A stretch of DNA of 15,703 nt, from NCBI GenBank assembly GCA_964419225.1, contig CAYQPF010000113.1, positions 1 through 15,703 of the forward strand, written 5' to 3'. Source of the DNA: CAYQPF01 sp964419225 (GTDB taxonomy: Bacteria > Cloacimonadota > Cloacimonadia > Cloacimonadales > CAYQPF01). Numbering within the stretch: position 1 is the stretch's first letter; each line of letters opens with the position of its first letter. A program made the translations under genes and the position numbers. Under the pieces are notes generated by a model. That model saw nothing but the letters and a program-made list of their open reading frames with translations. It made no database searches and was not told the origin of the DNA. Below, piece after piece: positions 1-8,441 of the stretch.

Positions 1-1
1 G

Positions 2-1465
2 GATTTCCCCAAAATAGTGGATTTGAATGCTATGATTGATGTCTATTATCAAGAGGGGAAATTTAAGGAGTGTTGGTTATTGGCTAACCAAGGAAATCTG
101 ACAAAAGCTGATACTTCTGTTGCCTTTAATCTTGAACAGGAAGGGATATTTTGTCATACTGTACGGTTATTTCAAAACAAGCCACTTGATCCAAAACTAA
201 TGAGTACTATTCTCAATAAATCCCGAAAATTCAATTCTGACGCACAGTATGGGATATACAATTCTATCAGTAAACACTTTCAAATTGATCAACCCTTTCC
301 GGATGATAAAAATCGAACTAAACAACTGGAAACCTTAAAACGATTTGCAGAAGCATACCCTTTTATTGCAGTTTGGAATGATAAAGAAGCTTGTGAATAT
401 ATAGTTTCTTTACCATATGAATTGTTAAAAGCATACATGATGGATGGATATGATTGTTCACTAAAACACTTGAGTGCGTCCGAAAAAACCGAATTAAGTT
501 TAATCTATGGAAAGCTATGCAACACTTACAAAATTATGGCTAAATATGATGAATACTATAAAACTGCTTTAAAAGAATTCGCATTACCTTTGGAAAAAGG
601 AAAAACAAGTGCAATTTTAAATCCTGAGAAAGTTAAAAAAGAAATTCGGGTTATAACTCTTTTGAAAGGATTTGAGACTGCTGTAGAAAAGAATAGTGCT
701 CAGATCAGCCTTTATGCAGATTCACTTATAACTTTATGTGGTAAAGATTATTCATACAATGGACAGAACATCTACAGCAATGTCAAATTTGATTTAGCGA
801 ATTATTACATGCAAACTAAAGAATATGATAAAGCACTGATTCTGTTCAAAGAGTTGAAAGAAGAAAAAGAGTATAAAGCTATCTCTGATGTTATAACACA
901 ATATCAGTACAGAGGTCCCCTTGTTTCAATAAATGCTGAAGCAATTCTTCCCCTGCAAACTCTCTACTGTTCAAATAAATTGGATTTAAAAAAGGGCAGG
1001 GAATTATGTCTGGAAGTACTTGCGAACTATTCGGATTATGTCGATGCATATTATAGGAGAGATGCACTGGGAATGCATTCCATCAGCTTATATTTGGATG
1101 CTTTGCAAGATAGCTGTCAAACAGAAGAATATGAACAAACAATCAAGGAGTTTACCGGAAAAACAACCAGTAGAATAATCCGGGCACATCTTTTGACAAA
1201 GCTCGCCGAATATTATCAGGAAACAAAGAACAATACAAAGGCTATCGAAATCTGGACCAAAATAAGAAAAGATTTCCCTTATGATTATTATTACAATTCC
1301 CATGATGTTCCAGTAGCAGAGAGCCGATACTTTCAGGTTGAAGCTCTGGATCATTTAATTGAACTGAGCAAAGCTGATCCGGTGCAAAAGAAGAAGCTTG
1401 AACAAAAAAGAGCAAGCATTTACAAATCCTTTGAGATAATCAGAAAATACGTGCAAATCCAATGA
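2..1465 (+). CDS. TPR-like helical-repeat protein, 5'-truncated by window edge
   Basis: The reading frame is open from base 2 to a TGA at 1463-1465, so about 487 residues are visible and the true start lies upstream. A GTG at 17 could be read as a start, but it has no ribosome binding site in view and the frame continues through it. The protein is rich in Tyr, Lys and Leu and is made of paired amphipathic helices of the tetratricopeptide type: a unit near the visible N-terminus (YYQEGKFKECW), one around residues 265-290 (LANYYMQTKEYDKALILF), and one around 400-425 (LAEYYQETKNNTKAIEIW). No catalytic motif or membrane segment is visible in this part. Such repeats usually act as protein-protein scaffolds. 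The missing N-terminus could carry a signal peptide or another domain, so export is unknown. The family was not recognised beyond the TPR-like character. Confidence 0.8.
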   Translation, partial: DFPKIVDLNAMIDVYYQEGKFKECWLLANQGNLTKADTSVAFNLEQEGIFCHTVRLFQNKPLDPKLMSTILNKSRKFNSDAQYGIYNSISKHFQIDQPFPDDKNRTKQLETLKRFAEAYPFIAVWNDKEACEYIVSLPYELLKAYMMDGYDCSLKHLSASEKTELSLIYGKLCNTYKIMAKYDEYYKTALKEFALPLEKGKTSAILNPEKVKKEIRVITLLKGFETAVEKNSAQISLYADSLITLCGKDYSYNGQNIYSNVKFDLANYYMQTKEYDKALILFKELKEEKEYKAISDVITQYQYRGPLVSINAEAILPLQTLYCSNKLDLKKGRELCLEVLANYSDYVDAYYRRDALGMHSISLYLDALQDSCQTEEYEQTIKEFTGKTTSRIIRAHLLTKLAEYYQETKNNTKAIEIWTKIRKDFPYDYYYNSHDVPVAESRYFQVEALDHLIELSKADPVQKKKLEQKRASIYKSFEIIRKYVQIQ

Positions 1466-1664
1466 TGATAGAAACAAATTCCGAGCTAAATAATTAAACC
1501 CCATCAGGGATTGACAGGGAGTTAAACCCGGATTGTGCAGTAGGGGTTTGCAAGATGGGTCGAAGATCGTGAAGAATGAAAGTTTGCAATCGAAAGAGGT
1601 TATCTAACAAATATATGGTGAGTGAGATTGTAAGTCCTTCAAATCTCTTTCTCTTAAATCTCTC

Positions 1665-1695
1665 CTGCCCTCTGCCTACTGCCCACAGCCCACTG
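1665..1695. repeat. CTGCCNA heptamer tandem repeat, 4 units
   Basis: Four consecutive 7-base units are visible: CTGCCCT, CTGCCTA, CTGCCCA, CAGCCCA, then a partial CTG. The same degenerate heptamer recurs at 15649-15676 and as two units at 11542-11555, always outside genes. Short heptameric tandem repeats of this kind are known in intergenic DNA of other bacteria such as filamentous cyanobacteria (STRR sequences). Their function is not established. Confidence 0.75.
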
Positions 1696-1758
1696 ATATA
1701 GCTTCAGCCAGATTGTAAAGATTATACTGCACAGTTCGGAATTAACTGCAATTCAATT

Positions 1759-1800
1759 CTCCTCTAGAGAGGAGTACCCGCGAAGCGGGGGAGGTGTGTT
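1759..1800. repeat. Palindromic intergenic repeat with two hairpins
   Basis: The first hairpin pairs CTCCTCT (1759-1765) with AGAGGAG (1768-1774). The second pairs CCCGC (1777-1781) with GCGGG (1785-1789) around a GAA loop. It is followed by a GGGGAGGTGTGTT-type tail. The order CTCC, GGAG, then a G-run plus GGTG tail resembles the two elements at 15217-15259 and 15601-15645, so it is probably a diverged member of the same dispersed family. It lies downstream of both flanking genes, but without a T-tract it does not look like a standard terminator. Confidence 0.6.
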
Positions 1801-1889
1801 GTGTCCCTTGTTAATCATATTACTTTCGCAGTTTACACTTAACTCATCTCTAGGTATTGATAATCTTTTGCTGATCTCAGATTTACAGA

Positions 1890-3935
1890 CTATTGTTTCT
1901 TCGAAAAAATTATGGTTGGAATTATTGCATCAGATTTCTCATCTGATAGTTTCAGTAAGAGGGGATAATCTTGTTTGGGAGCATCACTTTTGTAAAAGGA
2001 TCTGATTTGTTCGATGGAGATCATCTTGTTATCAGATTTGGAAGAGGAAATGAAACGGCCAAATTTGTTTTCTACCTTAGAATCTGCTAAATTTGTTTGT
2101 AAATCCCATTCCGCAGGATAAGAGATTTTGATTTTTTTTACATAGTTTTGGTTGTATGGTATGTAAATGGGGTTTTGCCGGTCTTGTGGTACTACTTTGA
2201 AGCTACTGATGGAAGCCGGGGACAGTAGGCCATTCGTTTGAAACAAGATCTCTTCAGGCAGCACAGAAACCAGATTATCTACAGAATACCTATAATTAAT
2301 AGTAAGCGGTCGGCTAAGATTATCCTGATTTTCGATACTCCAGTTTATCAATTTAATATTTGCATCATAAAATGCCAGGTAATTCCTAATGATCTTCTCC
2401 AAGTCTTCACTTTTCTTTTCATCAAACTCATATCTGAAGCGTTCTGCAAAATCTCCATAAAACTCAACCTGTTCTGAGATATCCAGCAAACCTTCTTGGG
2501 TAATTATGATATCGTAGTTCTCAACAATTTCATTTTCTAATTCATTAGTATCAGGCAAGGTAAAGATTGTTCCACTTTTGAGATTTATTGAATCTGCTGA
2601 AGCATTATTAACTTTAACAAACTCATCCTCGGGGAGATAACCAAAACTTGACTCTTTACGCACTAATAACGCTTGCTGTCCCAACAATTCGGTTGGAATA
2701 GAATGAAAATTGGCATATCTTTGATAAGGTAAAGCAATGTTAATTTTAGAATCAATAATTAGCATAAGAGCAGGTAGAGCAAATTGGCTTTCATCAAAAT
2801 ATTTAGAGTCGAAAGAACCATCTTGAACTGAATGACACATTACAAACTCAGGCTTAAGTCCCACTGTTTCTAACATTTTATAAGTAAGCCCAATTACTTT
2901 TAGCAGATTTGCCTGCTTCTTTTTTAAGATTACTGAAAATAAATATTCATTATCAGAGGGGACTACTTTTATATTCTTTTGGACATAGGCAATTATACTG
3001 TCAGCTTTTTCATAAGGCGTAGTGCAATTAGCGGTAACTTGCTTAGTAACATCTTTAACTTCATTTAGGATCATTATACCCTGAGAATTACTCAAGCGTT
3101 CAAGTTTCCAATATACAGCCTTTAGAGAAGTCTCAGAGCCTATATAATTAAGTTTGTCAAAAAAACCATATACATAAATTTCATTAAACAACCACTGAAT
3201 ATATTTATCACTTTGCATTAAAGACTTAGAATACGACTCCTGTTTGTATCCTGGAATATCTGAATCCATAAAGACAAATTTCTTTTTATTCTCCTCTTGC
3301 ATATTAAAAAGGGTTATTTTTTTGTTATTATCATTTTTCTTGAATTGAATTTCCCATTCAGTTGGAAAAGAAATCTGGTATTTTTGCTTGAGAATTGGAA
3401 CTGAATATTGCAGATTCACAACATCTGAAATGGGAGGGATTAAACCATTTCCAATTTTTTTCATTCTTTCATAACTTTCTTGAATAATTGTACCTTTTAC
3501 CACATTTGGATAAGCAAAACGATAAATATCCTGACCATTACTACCTTTTTCCAATCGGCAATCCTTTAAAGAATACTCAGCATATTCACCATTGGGATTT
3601 GTGGCCCTTAAGCAGATGTTAGATACTTCATATCCCCATGGATTTTCAAGTTCAAATGAAGTGAATGGCATGGATTCGGTATTTAATACTACATAAGAAA
3701 CGGAGAAATTTACAATATATTCCCATTCTGGATTAAGAGCATGGTCTATTTCCAGTGTTCTATCTAAATAAACAGCATCATATCCTTTATATTTATTTTC
3801 TAAAGCAGGGATATTCAAACTGTCTAATTTCGTTTTAGTCAGTAAGGGAGGTTGTTGATAATAAGAAATTCGCTGCGAAACAATACAGCCAAAAAGCATA
3901 AGTAAAAAAGGAATAAGAAACAGGATCCTTTTCAT
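1890..3935 (-). CDS. DUF3857/transglutaminase-fold lipoprotein lacking the catalytic triad
   Basis: A 681-residue envelope protein. The N-terminus MKRILFLIPFLLMLFGC is a lipoprotein signal peptide with probable lipidated Cys17; Phe at -2 is slightly unusual. Residues about 50-230 match the DUF3857 beta-sandwich (e.g. FAYPNVVKGTIIQESY, and NLQYSVPILKQKY before the inter-domain strand). Residues about 295-415 follow the transglutaminase-like core, but the GDCKD nucleophile region reads KQANL (340-344), with no Cys. The FNH and YYLDAT segments are replaced by FALPALML and INIALPY, so the whole Cys-His-Asp triad is missing. Residues about 450-681 form a DUF3858-like beta-rich C-terminus. The length matches its neighbour (651 residues) and the family. 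The start at 3935 is supported by GGAGG overlapping the stop of the upstream gene, 8 bases before ATG, which implies translational coupling. I infer a structural, ligand-binding or partner role rather than enzymatic activity. Confidence 0.85.
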   Translation of the reverse strand: MKRILFLIPFLLMLFGCIVSQRISYYQQPPLLTKTKLDSLNIPALENKYKGYDAVYLDRTLEIDHALNPEWEYIVNFSVSYVVLNTESMPFTSFELENPWGYEVSNICLRATNPNGEYAEYSLKDCRLEKGSNGQDIYRFAYPNVVKGTIIQESYERMKKIGNGLIPPISDVVNLQYSVPILKQKYQISFPTEWEIQFKKNDNNKKITLFNMQEENKKKFVFMDSDIPGYKQESYSKSLMQSDKYIQWLFNEIYVYGFFDKLNYIGSETSLKAVYWKLERLSNSQGIMILNEVKDVTKQVTANCTTPYEKADSIIAYVQKNIKVVPSDNEYLFSVILKKKQANLLKVIGLTYKMLETVGLKPEFVMCHSVQDGSFDSKYFDESQFALPALMLIIDSKINIALPYQRYANFHSIPTELLGQQALLVRKESSFGYLPEDEFVKVNNASADSINLKSGTIFTLPDTNELENEIVENYDIIITQEGLLDISEQVEFYGDFAERFRYEFDEKKSEDLEKIIRNYLAFYDANIKLINWSIENQDNLSRPLTINYRYSVDNLVSVLPEEILFQTNGLLSPASISSFKVVPQDRQNPIYIPYNQNYVKKIKISYPAEWDLQTNLADSKVENKFGRFISSSKSDNKMISIEQIRSFYKSDAPKQDYPLLLKLSDEKSDAIIPTIIFSKKQ

Positions 3936-3937
3936 TA

Positions 3938-3953
3938 ACCTTACCTCCGGTAA
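3938..3953 (-). promoter_or_regulatory. Ribosome binding site overlapping upstream stop codon
   Basis: On the minus strand the last codons of the upstream transglutaminase gene read CGG AGG TAA. The GGAGG in them is positioned 8 bases before the ATG of the lipoprotein gene at 3935. The binding site is therefore cleared by terminating ribosomes, a classic arrangement for translational coupling and matched stoichiometry of the two paralogues. Confidence 0.7.
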
Positions 3954-5896
3954 ATAAACATATCGCTTTTGTGAGTTTTATAATTCTCCAGGAATTGAAT
4001 TAATTCCTGTTTTCTTTTGTCTGCATAATTTCCGGACCTAAGCATGATTCGGTAATTCAGGAGCATGGCACTTTCCTGATCTCTGCCAATAGAAGCAGTA
4101 AATCTGCTGTCTCCAGCAGAGAAAGACAAAATATCTTCCGGAACTTCCAGCAATATTTCCGGAAAGAGAATGGATAATTCTCCGAATTCCACATCCTCAA
4201 GATAGATGGAATAATCATCTTTCTTTCTTTCGATAACATCATTATTAAGAAGAAAGGGAGTTTTTTTGAAGTAAGTACTACTCTTGGATATAATTACAAA
4301 TTTCGACAGATCTGCCATAGCTTGAATAATTAATGTGCTATCTGTTATTTCTGAATATTGGAAATCCTTAAATGAAATACCAGAGTAATGAGCTGAAAGA
4401 AAGTTAGAACATATATTATCCCTATCAACTGTATTCCTGGTATTATTAACTTGGAGAAGCATCGATCTGGATAATCCTCTTAGGGTGATTTCTGCCATTG
4501 CCCCTGCTAAACTATCCATTTTTGCCGTAATTTTTGTTGATAGTAAAGGTTTTAAAGAAAATGCCCGAACAGTGTCATATGTTTTTGTTTCCTGCGTAAG
4601 CAAAAGATAAGGTCTGTTTGCAAGTCCGCCGGGAATATCTGCCAAGTTTGTATAATCGTCAGTTGCATCAAGATAATAGTTTGTATTATGATAATTCCAT
4701 ATGGCGAACATATGATTGAACATGGAAATGGAGACAAATTCCGGTCTGGATTCATGATTGAGATTAGTCAAAGCTAAATTAATCTGGATATCGTATAGGG
4801 CAGCGATATTACTCATTAAAAAGGACAAATCTTTACAATCACCATACATCCAATTCAGGATTTGTGCAGGATGATGCGGAATAATATTATGAATAGAATC
4901 TTCTTTGGCAATATACCTTAAATTAGCCTGAGTAAATTTGTAGAGCAGACTAACTTTTTCATAGTCCGACGTTTCGGTATCAAGTTGCTTAAACAGATCC
5001 TCTATCTTATTCAAAGTACTCTTACTCATAGTTTTAACTAAATTTTCCAGGTAATTTTTCTTTTCAGGTTCCAGTTTAGAGAAACTATTTGGAAAATCCT
5101 TATTATATTTCAAACTATCTACTGCCAATCTGCATGATTCAATGAAATATTTAAACTCCAGTTTTGTTTCGGGTAGTTTCTCCATATAGTACTTAATATA
5201 CGGATTTATTTGCGGTGAATTAAAAGATACACCTTTTTGTAAAACCTCCATTACGATATAACCACAAATATTTTTATCGTTAAGATAAGGTTTATCTTCC
5301 GGTATTTCTAATGAGTCGATTTCTACGGTAATCTGATCTATATATTCATTTATGATCGGTTTAAATTTGTCATGATTAGTGATAAATTGTAATTTAATGT
5401 CCAAATTTTCGGGATAATTGATTACTAAAGATATTTTTTTGTTGTTCATATCATGCCGAATAGGGATAAAAGGGAATTCTTTGATATCCTCATAAGTATT
5501 TTTATAAAAAATCTCGACACGATCTCCTACCTTTGAACACTGAGAAATAGTAACCCAATGGATCTTAGTGTCAGATTGAAGAATGTCGTTAATGTTATTA
5601 AAAAACCAACCCCCTTGCGAAGGAGTTACAGGTATATTGTTATACCTATATTTTGTTTTAGTGAGTTTTCCTGTGGGATACTCAACAAAATAGAATTTTG
5701 GATTCTGTAAGGCTTGAGATTTCAAGAAAGTATAACTGTCAGTAGTTTCTGTCTTTACCCAATAAGAAGTTTTATGTGAGGACTTCATAATATTTATTTT
5801 CATAGCCGTGGACATTTCAATATTTCGATCTAAGGCCTGTAATGCAGGAAAATCTAATATCAATATTATCAGGAAAAGAAAGACACAATGTTTCAT
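3941..5896 (-). CDS. Periplasmic DUF3857 and transglutaminase-domain protein, catalytic triad intact
   Basis: A 651-residue exported protein with a Sec signal peptide (hydrophobic core CVFLFLIILILDF, probable cleavage near LQA-LD) and no lipobox. An N-terminal DUF3857-like region spans about 30-220; the W..ISQCSKVGDRVEIFYKN segment fits the family's 'GD.IEY' stretch. The transglutaminase-like core spans about 305-430 and carries all expected catalytic elements: YGDCKD with nucleophile Cys354, FNHMFAIW with His395, and YYLDATDDY with Asp410. A beta-rich DUF3858-like tail follows. Family members are papain-fold enzymes that may hydrolyse or crosslink peptides; the substrate is unknown. The start at 5896 has GGAG 10 bases upstream. 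It sits 57 bases after the serine hydrolase gene and 5 bases before its paralogue, so all three are probably one transcript. The intact/dead pairing with the next gene suggests a two-protein envelope complex, which is inference. Confidence 0.88.
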   Translation of the reverse strand: MKHCVFLFLIILILDFPALQALDRNIEMSTAMKINIMKSSHKTSYWVKTETTDSYTFLKSQALQNPKFYFVEYPTGKLTKTKYRYNNIPVTPSQGGWFFNNINDILQSDTKIHWVTISQCSKVGDRVEIFYKNTYEDIKEFPFIPIRHDMNNKKISLVINYPENLDIKLQFITNHDKFKPIINEYIDQITVEIDSLEIPEDKPYLNDKNICGYIVMEVLQKGVSFNSPQINPYIKYYMEKLPETKLEFKYFIESCRLAVDSLKYNKDFPNSFSKLEPEKKNYLENLVKTMSKSTLNKIEDLFKQLDTETSDYEKVSLLYKFTQANLRYIAKEDSIHNIIPHHPAQILNWMYGDCKDLSFLMSNIAALYDIQINLALTNLNHESRPEFVSISMFNHMFAIWNYHNTNYYLDATDDYTNLADIPGGLANRPYLLLTQETKTYDTVRAFSLKPLLSTKITAKMDSLAGAMAEITLRGLSRSMLLQVNNTRNTVDRDNICSNFLSAHYSGISFKDFQYSEITDSTLIIQAMADLSKFVIISKSSTYFKKTPFLLNNDVIERKKDDYSIYLEDVEFGELSILFPEILLEVPEDILSFSAGDSRFTASIGRDQESAMLLNYRIMLRSGNYADKRKQELIQFLENYKTHKSDMFIYRR

Positions 5897-5953
5897 CTAT
5901 TATTTACTCCAAGATCAAATTTTAGAAGGATCCTTGATTAACCTTAATAACAG

Positions 5954-7276
5954 TTACTTTTTCAGAAAGATAAACTCTCCCCCGCTTTGCTTCAGGGTAA
6001 ACTTACCACCTGCCGGATCAAAGATCATGATGATCCCTGCTGCTTCAAACTGAAATTCATGTTCACAACCGGCGGTAAGAGGAAACGCACTCTGGCCTGT
6101 GGCCTGGGCAGACAATTGGCCCTGATCCTTGAAGACATTGATTTCCATCTGAAGTTGTTCACAACTGTATTTCCCGGCATATTTATCCAATAACTCAGGT
6201 GCTACAGCATACTCTATAAAACTCGGGATCTGGTAATCTTTCTTATAATATATATCCAGCACTCCACTGATCAAGGCAGTCTGGGAATAATTCAAACCAT
6301 TCGAACAAAAAGCGATTGCCAGACTGTCCTCCGGGCAGTATATCAGTACTGAGGCGAAACCATCTATCCCCCCGGAATGTCCATATGCTTTCTTTTCTCC
6401 GTAAGGAATCGGGAAAATACCTCTACCGTAGCCATCTCTGATGACTGTCATACTGTCTAAACTGGATTTACTAATGATCTTACCATCAAAAAGAGCAGTG
6501 ATATACCTGCCAAGATCAGTCGGAGTTGAAACTACCGCTCCAGCTCCGCCTGGTACGCTCATATCTGTTTCTGTGCTTTTGATCCAGTCTCTTTGATAGG
6601 TATAGGAAAAAGCCTGGTTTTTTGCAGGATTGATCTTTGCCCCATAAAATGTGTCTTTCAGTTTGAGTTTATCTGTAATTCTTTTACTTAACACTTTTGC
6701 AAAGGGTTTTTTATCAATAGTCTCAATGATGTAGCCCAACAGAATAAAATTGGAGTTACTGTAAGATGCCTGTGTATCAGGTTCGAAGTCCGGTTTGTAA
6801 GAGGAAATGAGCTTTACAATTTCCTCATGACTCTTTGCCTGCTCCATCCACTTGGGGTATTCCGGATCATCAGTAAAATTATGGATTCCCGATCTGTGCG
6901 ACAATAATTGTCGGACTGTGATCTTGCCCGCATTGGGTATCTGAGGAAAATATTTGTCCAATGTACTATCCAAAGTCAGTTTCTTTTCTTCGATCAACTG
7001 GAAAATTATAGCTGAAGTGAACATCTTGCTGATTGACCCGATCCTGTATTTTGTAGTAGTATTGGCAGGAATAATAGTTTTATCTGTTTTTTCACAAAAA
7101 CCAATCGCTCTGCTGTAAACGAGTTGGTCACCTTTTACCAGGGCGATACTGCACATCGCTTTGTTCTTGTTCTGTAGTACATTAAAAAGACTGTCTGCCA
7201 GAGCTTTGTTAAAACTGGCAGCAGAAAGTAATCCGCTACTTAGGATAATGATCAGGATAAATAATCTTTGCTTCAT
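5954..7276 (-). CDS. Secreted serine hydrolase, beta-lactamase/PBP4-like fold (PF00144) with C-terminal DUF3471-like domain
   Basis: A 440-residue protein with a Sec signal peptide (LFILIIILSSGLLSAA), so periplasmic or envelope-located. All class C-type motifs are present: S81-x-x-K84 in GSISKMF (catalytic serine and lysine), Y172-S-N174 in ASYSNSNF, and H300-S-G302 in YGHSGGIDGF. Q-L-L-S-H-R-S-G and the VPGGAG...STPTDLGRY segment are also typical of the family. Residues about 360-440 resemble the small beta-barrel DUF3471 tail (LDKYAGKYS ... FDPAGGKFTL). Family members include D-aminopeptidases, carboxyesterases and peptidoglycan or peptide hydrolases; the sequence does not say which, and a resistance beta-lactamase is unlikely. 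The start at 7276 is well supported by AAGGAG 6 bases upstream. It is the first gene of the minus-strand operon and is transcribed divergently from the TPR pair. Confidence 0.88.
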   Translation of the reverse strand: MKQRLFILIIILSSGLLSAASFNKALADSLFNVLQNKNKAMCSIALVKGDQLVYSRAIGFCEKTDKTIIPANTTTKYRIGSISKMFTSAIIFQLIEEKKLTLDSTLDKYFPQIPNAGKITVRQLLSHRSGIHNFTDDPEYPKWMEQAKSHEEIVKLISSYKPDFEPDTQASYSNSNFILLGYIIETIDKKPFAKVLSKRITDKLKLKDTFYGAKINPAKNQAFSYTYQRDWIKSTETDMSVPGGAGAVVSTPTDLGRYITALFDGKIISKSSLDSMTVIRDGYGRGIFPIPYGEKKAYGHSGGIDGFASVLIYCPEDSLAIAFCSNGLNYSQTALISGVLDIYYKKDYQIPSFIEYAVAPELLDKYAGKYSCEQLQMEINVFKDQGQLSAQATGQSAFPLTAGCEHEFQFEAAGIIMIFDPAGGKFTLKQSGGEFIFLKK

Positions 7277-7319
7277 AATAAACTCCTTAAGTGTAACACG
7301 ATCCTGAGTTGAACTCAGA

Positions 7320-7340
7320 TGTCAAATAAATTTATTGACA
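7320..7340. promoter_or_regulatory. Near-perfect 21-bp palindrome between divergent genes, possible operator
   Basis: TGTCAA (7320-7325) and TTGACA (7335-7340) are inverted arms around ATAAATTTA, itself nearly symmetric (TAAATTTA). It lies in the 117-base gap between the divergently transcribed serine hydrolase and TPR genes. TTGACA also matches a sigma70 -35 box on the plus strand, and a TATACT follows at 7342-7347, though the spacing of these two is not that of one promoter. A regulator binding here could control both directions. A smaller inverted repeat, CTGAGT-TGA-ACTCAG, lies at 7304-7318. Confidence 0.35.
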
Positions 7341-7393
7341 ATATACTAAACTTTATTTTCCGTTAGTGTATTAACTATTTCAGGTGGTTTTAA

Positions 7394-8428
7394 ATGAAAA
7401 GATTTGTTGTTTTGTTCATTTTATGTCAGATTTGCTTGCATGTTTATGCATATAAGCCCAGCTATTATGTTGAAGCTATGCGGATTCTTATGGATTCACC
7501 TGTCCATTATCAATTTAGTTTTAGTGCAGATTCTACAGAAATTCCCCATGACTCGCTAATGACATATTTCCAGTCACCCTCAGATGACAAATATGCCTAT
7601 GTAACACCGACAAAAGACAGTGTTCTCTACAATGCGAAAATTAATTATTTAATGGCTGAAGATTATTGGAAAAAGCAGGATTTCAGTCATGCTCTTGATT
7701 TTTATCTCAAAGCCAACAGTTATGACCCGGACAATGTTCAAATTCGGGCTTATATAGGGCAGGCTTACAGATTACTCGGGGAAACGAAAACTTCAATAAA
7801 GTGGCTGGAAAAAGTTGTTGAGGATGATCCTAAGTACTATTTTGGGCATTTTTTTCTGGCAAATGCTTATTATGAAGCCGGAAAATTGAAAAAAGCCAAG
7901 GATGAGATTTTATATGCCCATGTCATGAACAGGAATGATGTTTTCATAAAAAACAGTGTGATCAAAATTTTAGCGAGTCTGGACGAAAAACTGTCTGATT
8001 GGTCTGCTTACCCGGATATCTATATTAAAACAAATGCCGATACAATAGTTATTAAGCTGCATGCTAAGAATTTGCCGTGGATGACTTATGCCAGTTTAAA
8101 ATGCTTGTGGTTATATGAACCGGGTTATGCAAAGTTGCATGGTGAGAATGAAAAAGATCCTAATAAGCTAAATTATTACATGGAATTAGATTCTTATTTT
8201 ATGGAATTTCTGGCATATAATAATGCCAAAAAGAAAAATAAGGACAAAGCTGAACGAATTGAAATGGAAGTATTTGAAAAGACTGTTAAAGGCAAAATAT
8301 TCCCTGCCTATATTTACTATGAAAAATGTCTGGTTGATAATCCTCAATTAGGAAAAGAGCTGACAGAAAAAAGTATCAAGAATATTGTGAAGTATGTGAA
8401 AAAATACAAAATTGAGAAGTTGGATTAA
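7394..8428 (+). CDS. Exported TPR protein, first of a tandem pair
   Basis: A 344-residue protein of unknown specific function. The N-terminus has a Sec signal peptide with probable cleavage at VYA-YKPS. Residues about 80-181 form three tetratricopeptide repeats (LMAEDYWKKQDFSHALDFYL; AYIGQAYRLLGETKTSIKWL; HFFLANAYYEAGKLKKAKDEI), a protein-interaction scaffold. The C-terminal half (about 200-344) is a region I do not recognise. It is conserved with the next gene through features such as SLKCLWLYEPGYAKLHGE, EKDPNKLNYYMEL, YIYYEK and the final KYKIEKLD. The start is fixed by AGGTGG 6 bases upstream, identical in the paralogue. It is divergent from the serine hydrolase operon. The Sec signal suggests a periplasmic location; there is no lipobox and no further membrane segment. 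Confidence 0.82.
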   Translation: MKRFVVLFILCQICLHVYAYKPSYYVEAMRILMDSPVHYQFSFSADSTEIPHDSLMTYFQSPSDDKYAYVTPTKDSVLYNAKINYLMAEDYWKKQDFSHALDFYLKANSYDPDNVQIRAYIGQAYRLLGETKTSIKWLEKVVEDDPKYYFGHFFLANAYYEAGKLKKAKDEILYAHVMNRNDVFIKNSVIKILASLDEKLSDWSAYPDIYIKTNADTIVIKLHAKNLPWMTYASLKCLWLYEPGYAKLHGENEKDPNKLNYYMELDSYFMEFLAYNNAKKKNKDKAERIEMEVFEKTVKGKIFPAYIYYEKCLVDNPQLGKELTEKSIKNIVKYVKKYKIEKLD

Positions 8429-8441
8429 CCCGGATATTATC

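Larger units (their letters stand above)
1466..1889. other. Repeat-bearing spacer between convergent genes
   Basis: This 424-base spacer separates the ends of two convergent genes. I see no convincing gene in it. It holds an imperfect repeat-rich stretch at about 1494-1550, where TTAAACCC occurs at 1494 and again at 1522, and AAACCCC at 1496-1502 faces GGGGTTT at 1543-1549. It also holds a heptamer tandem array (1665-1695) and a double-hairpin palindromic element (1759-1800). No canonical hairpin-plus-T-tract terminator was found for either gene. Confidence 0.6.

Noticed and set aside
5975..6005. Similarity of the end of the first serine hydrolase gene to the GCGGGGGAGGTG repeat family
   Set aside because: The stretch reads as a normal DUF3471-type C-terminus (GGKFTLKQSGGEF), and the match is only a short G-run.
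5954..7276. Reading the serine hydrolases here as antibiotic-resistance beta-lactamases
   Set aside because: They have the general fold and Ser-x-x-Lys motif, but DUF3471-like tails and the family as a whole point to esterases or peptidases; nothing specific for beta-lactams is visible.
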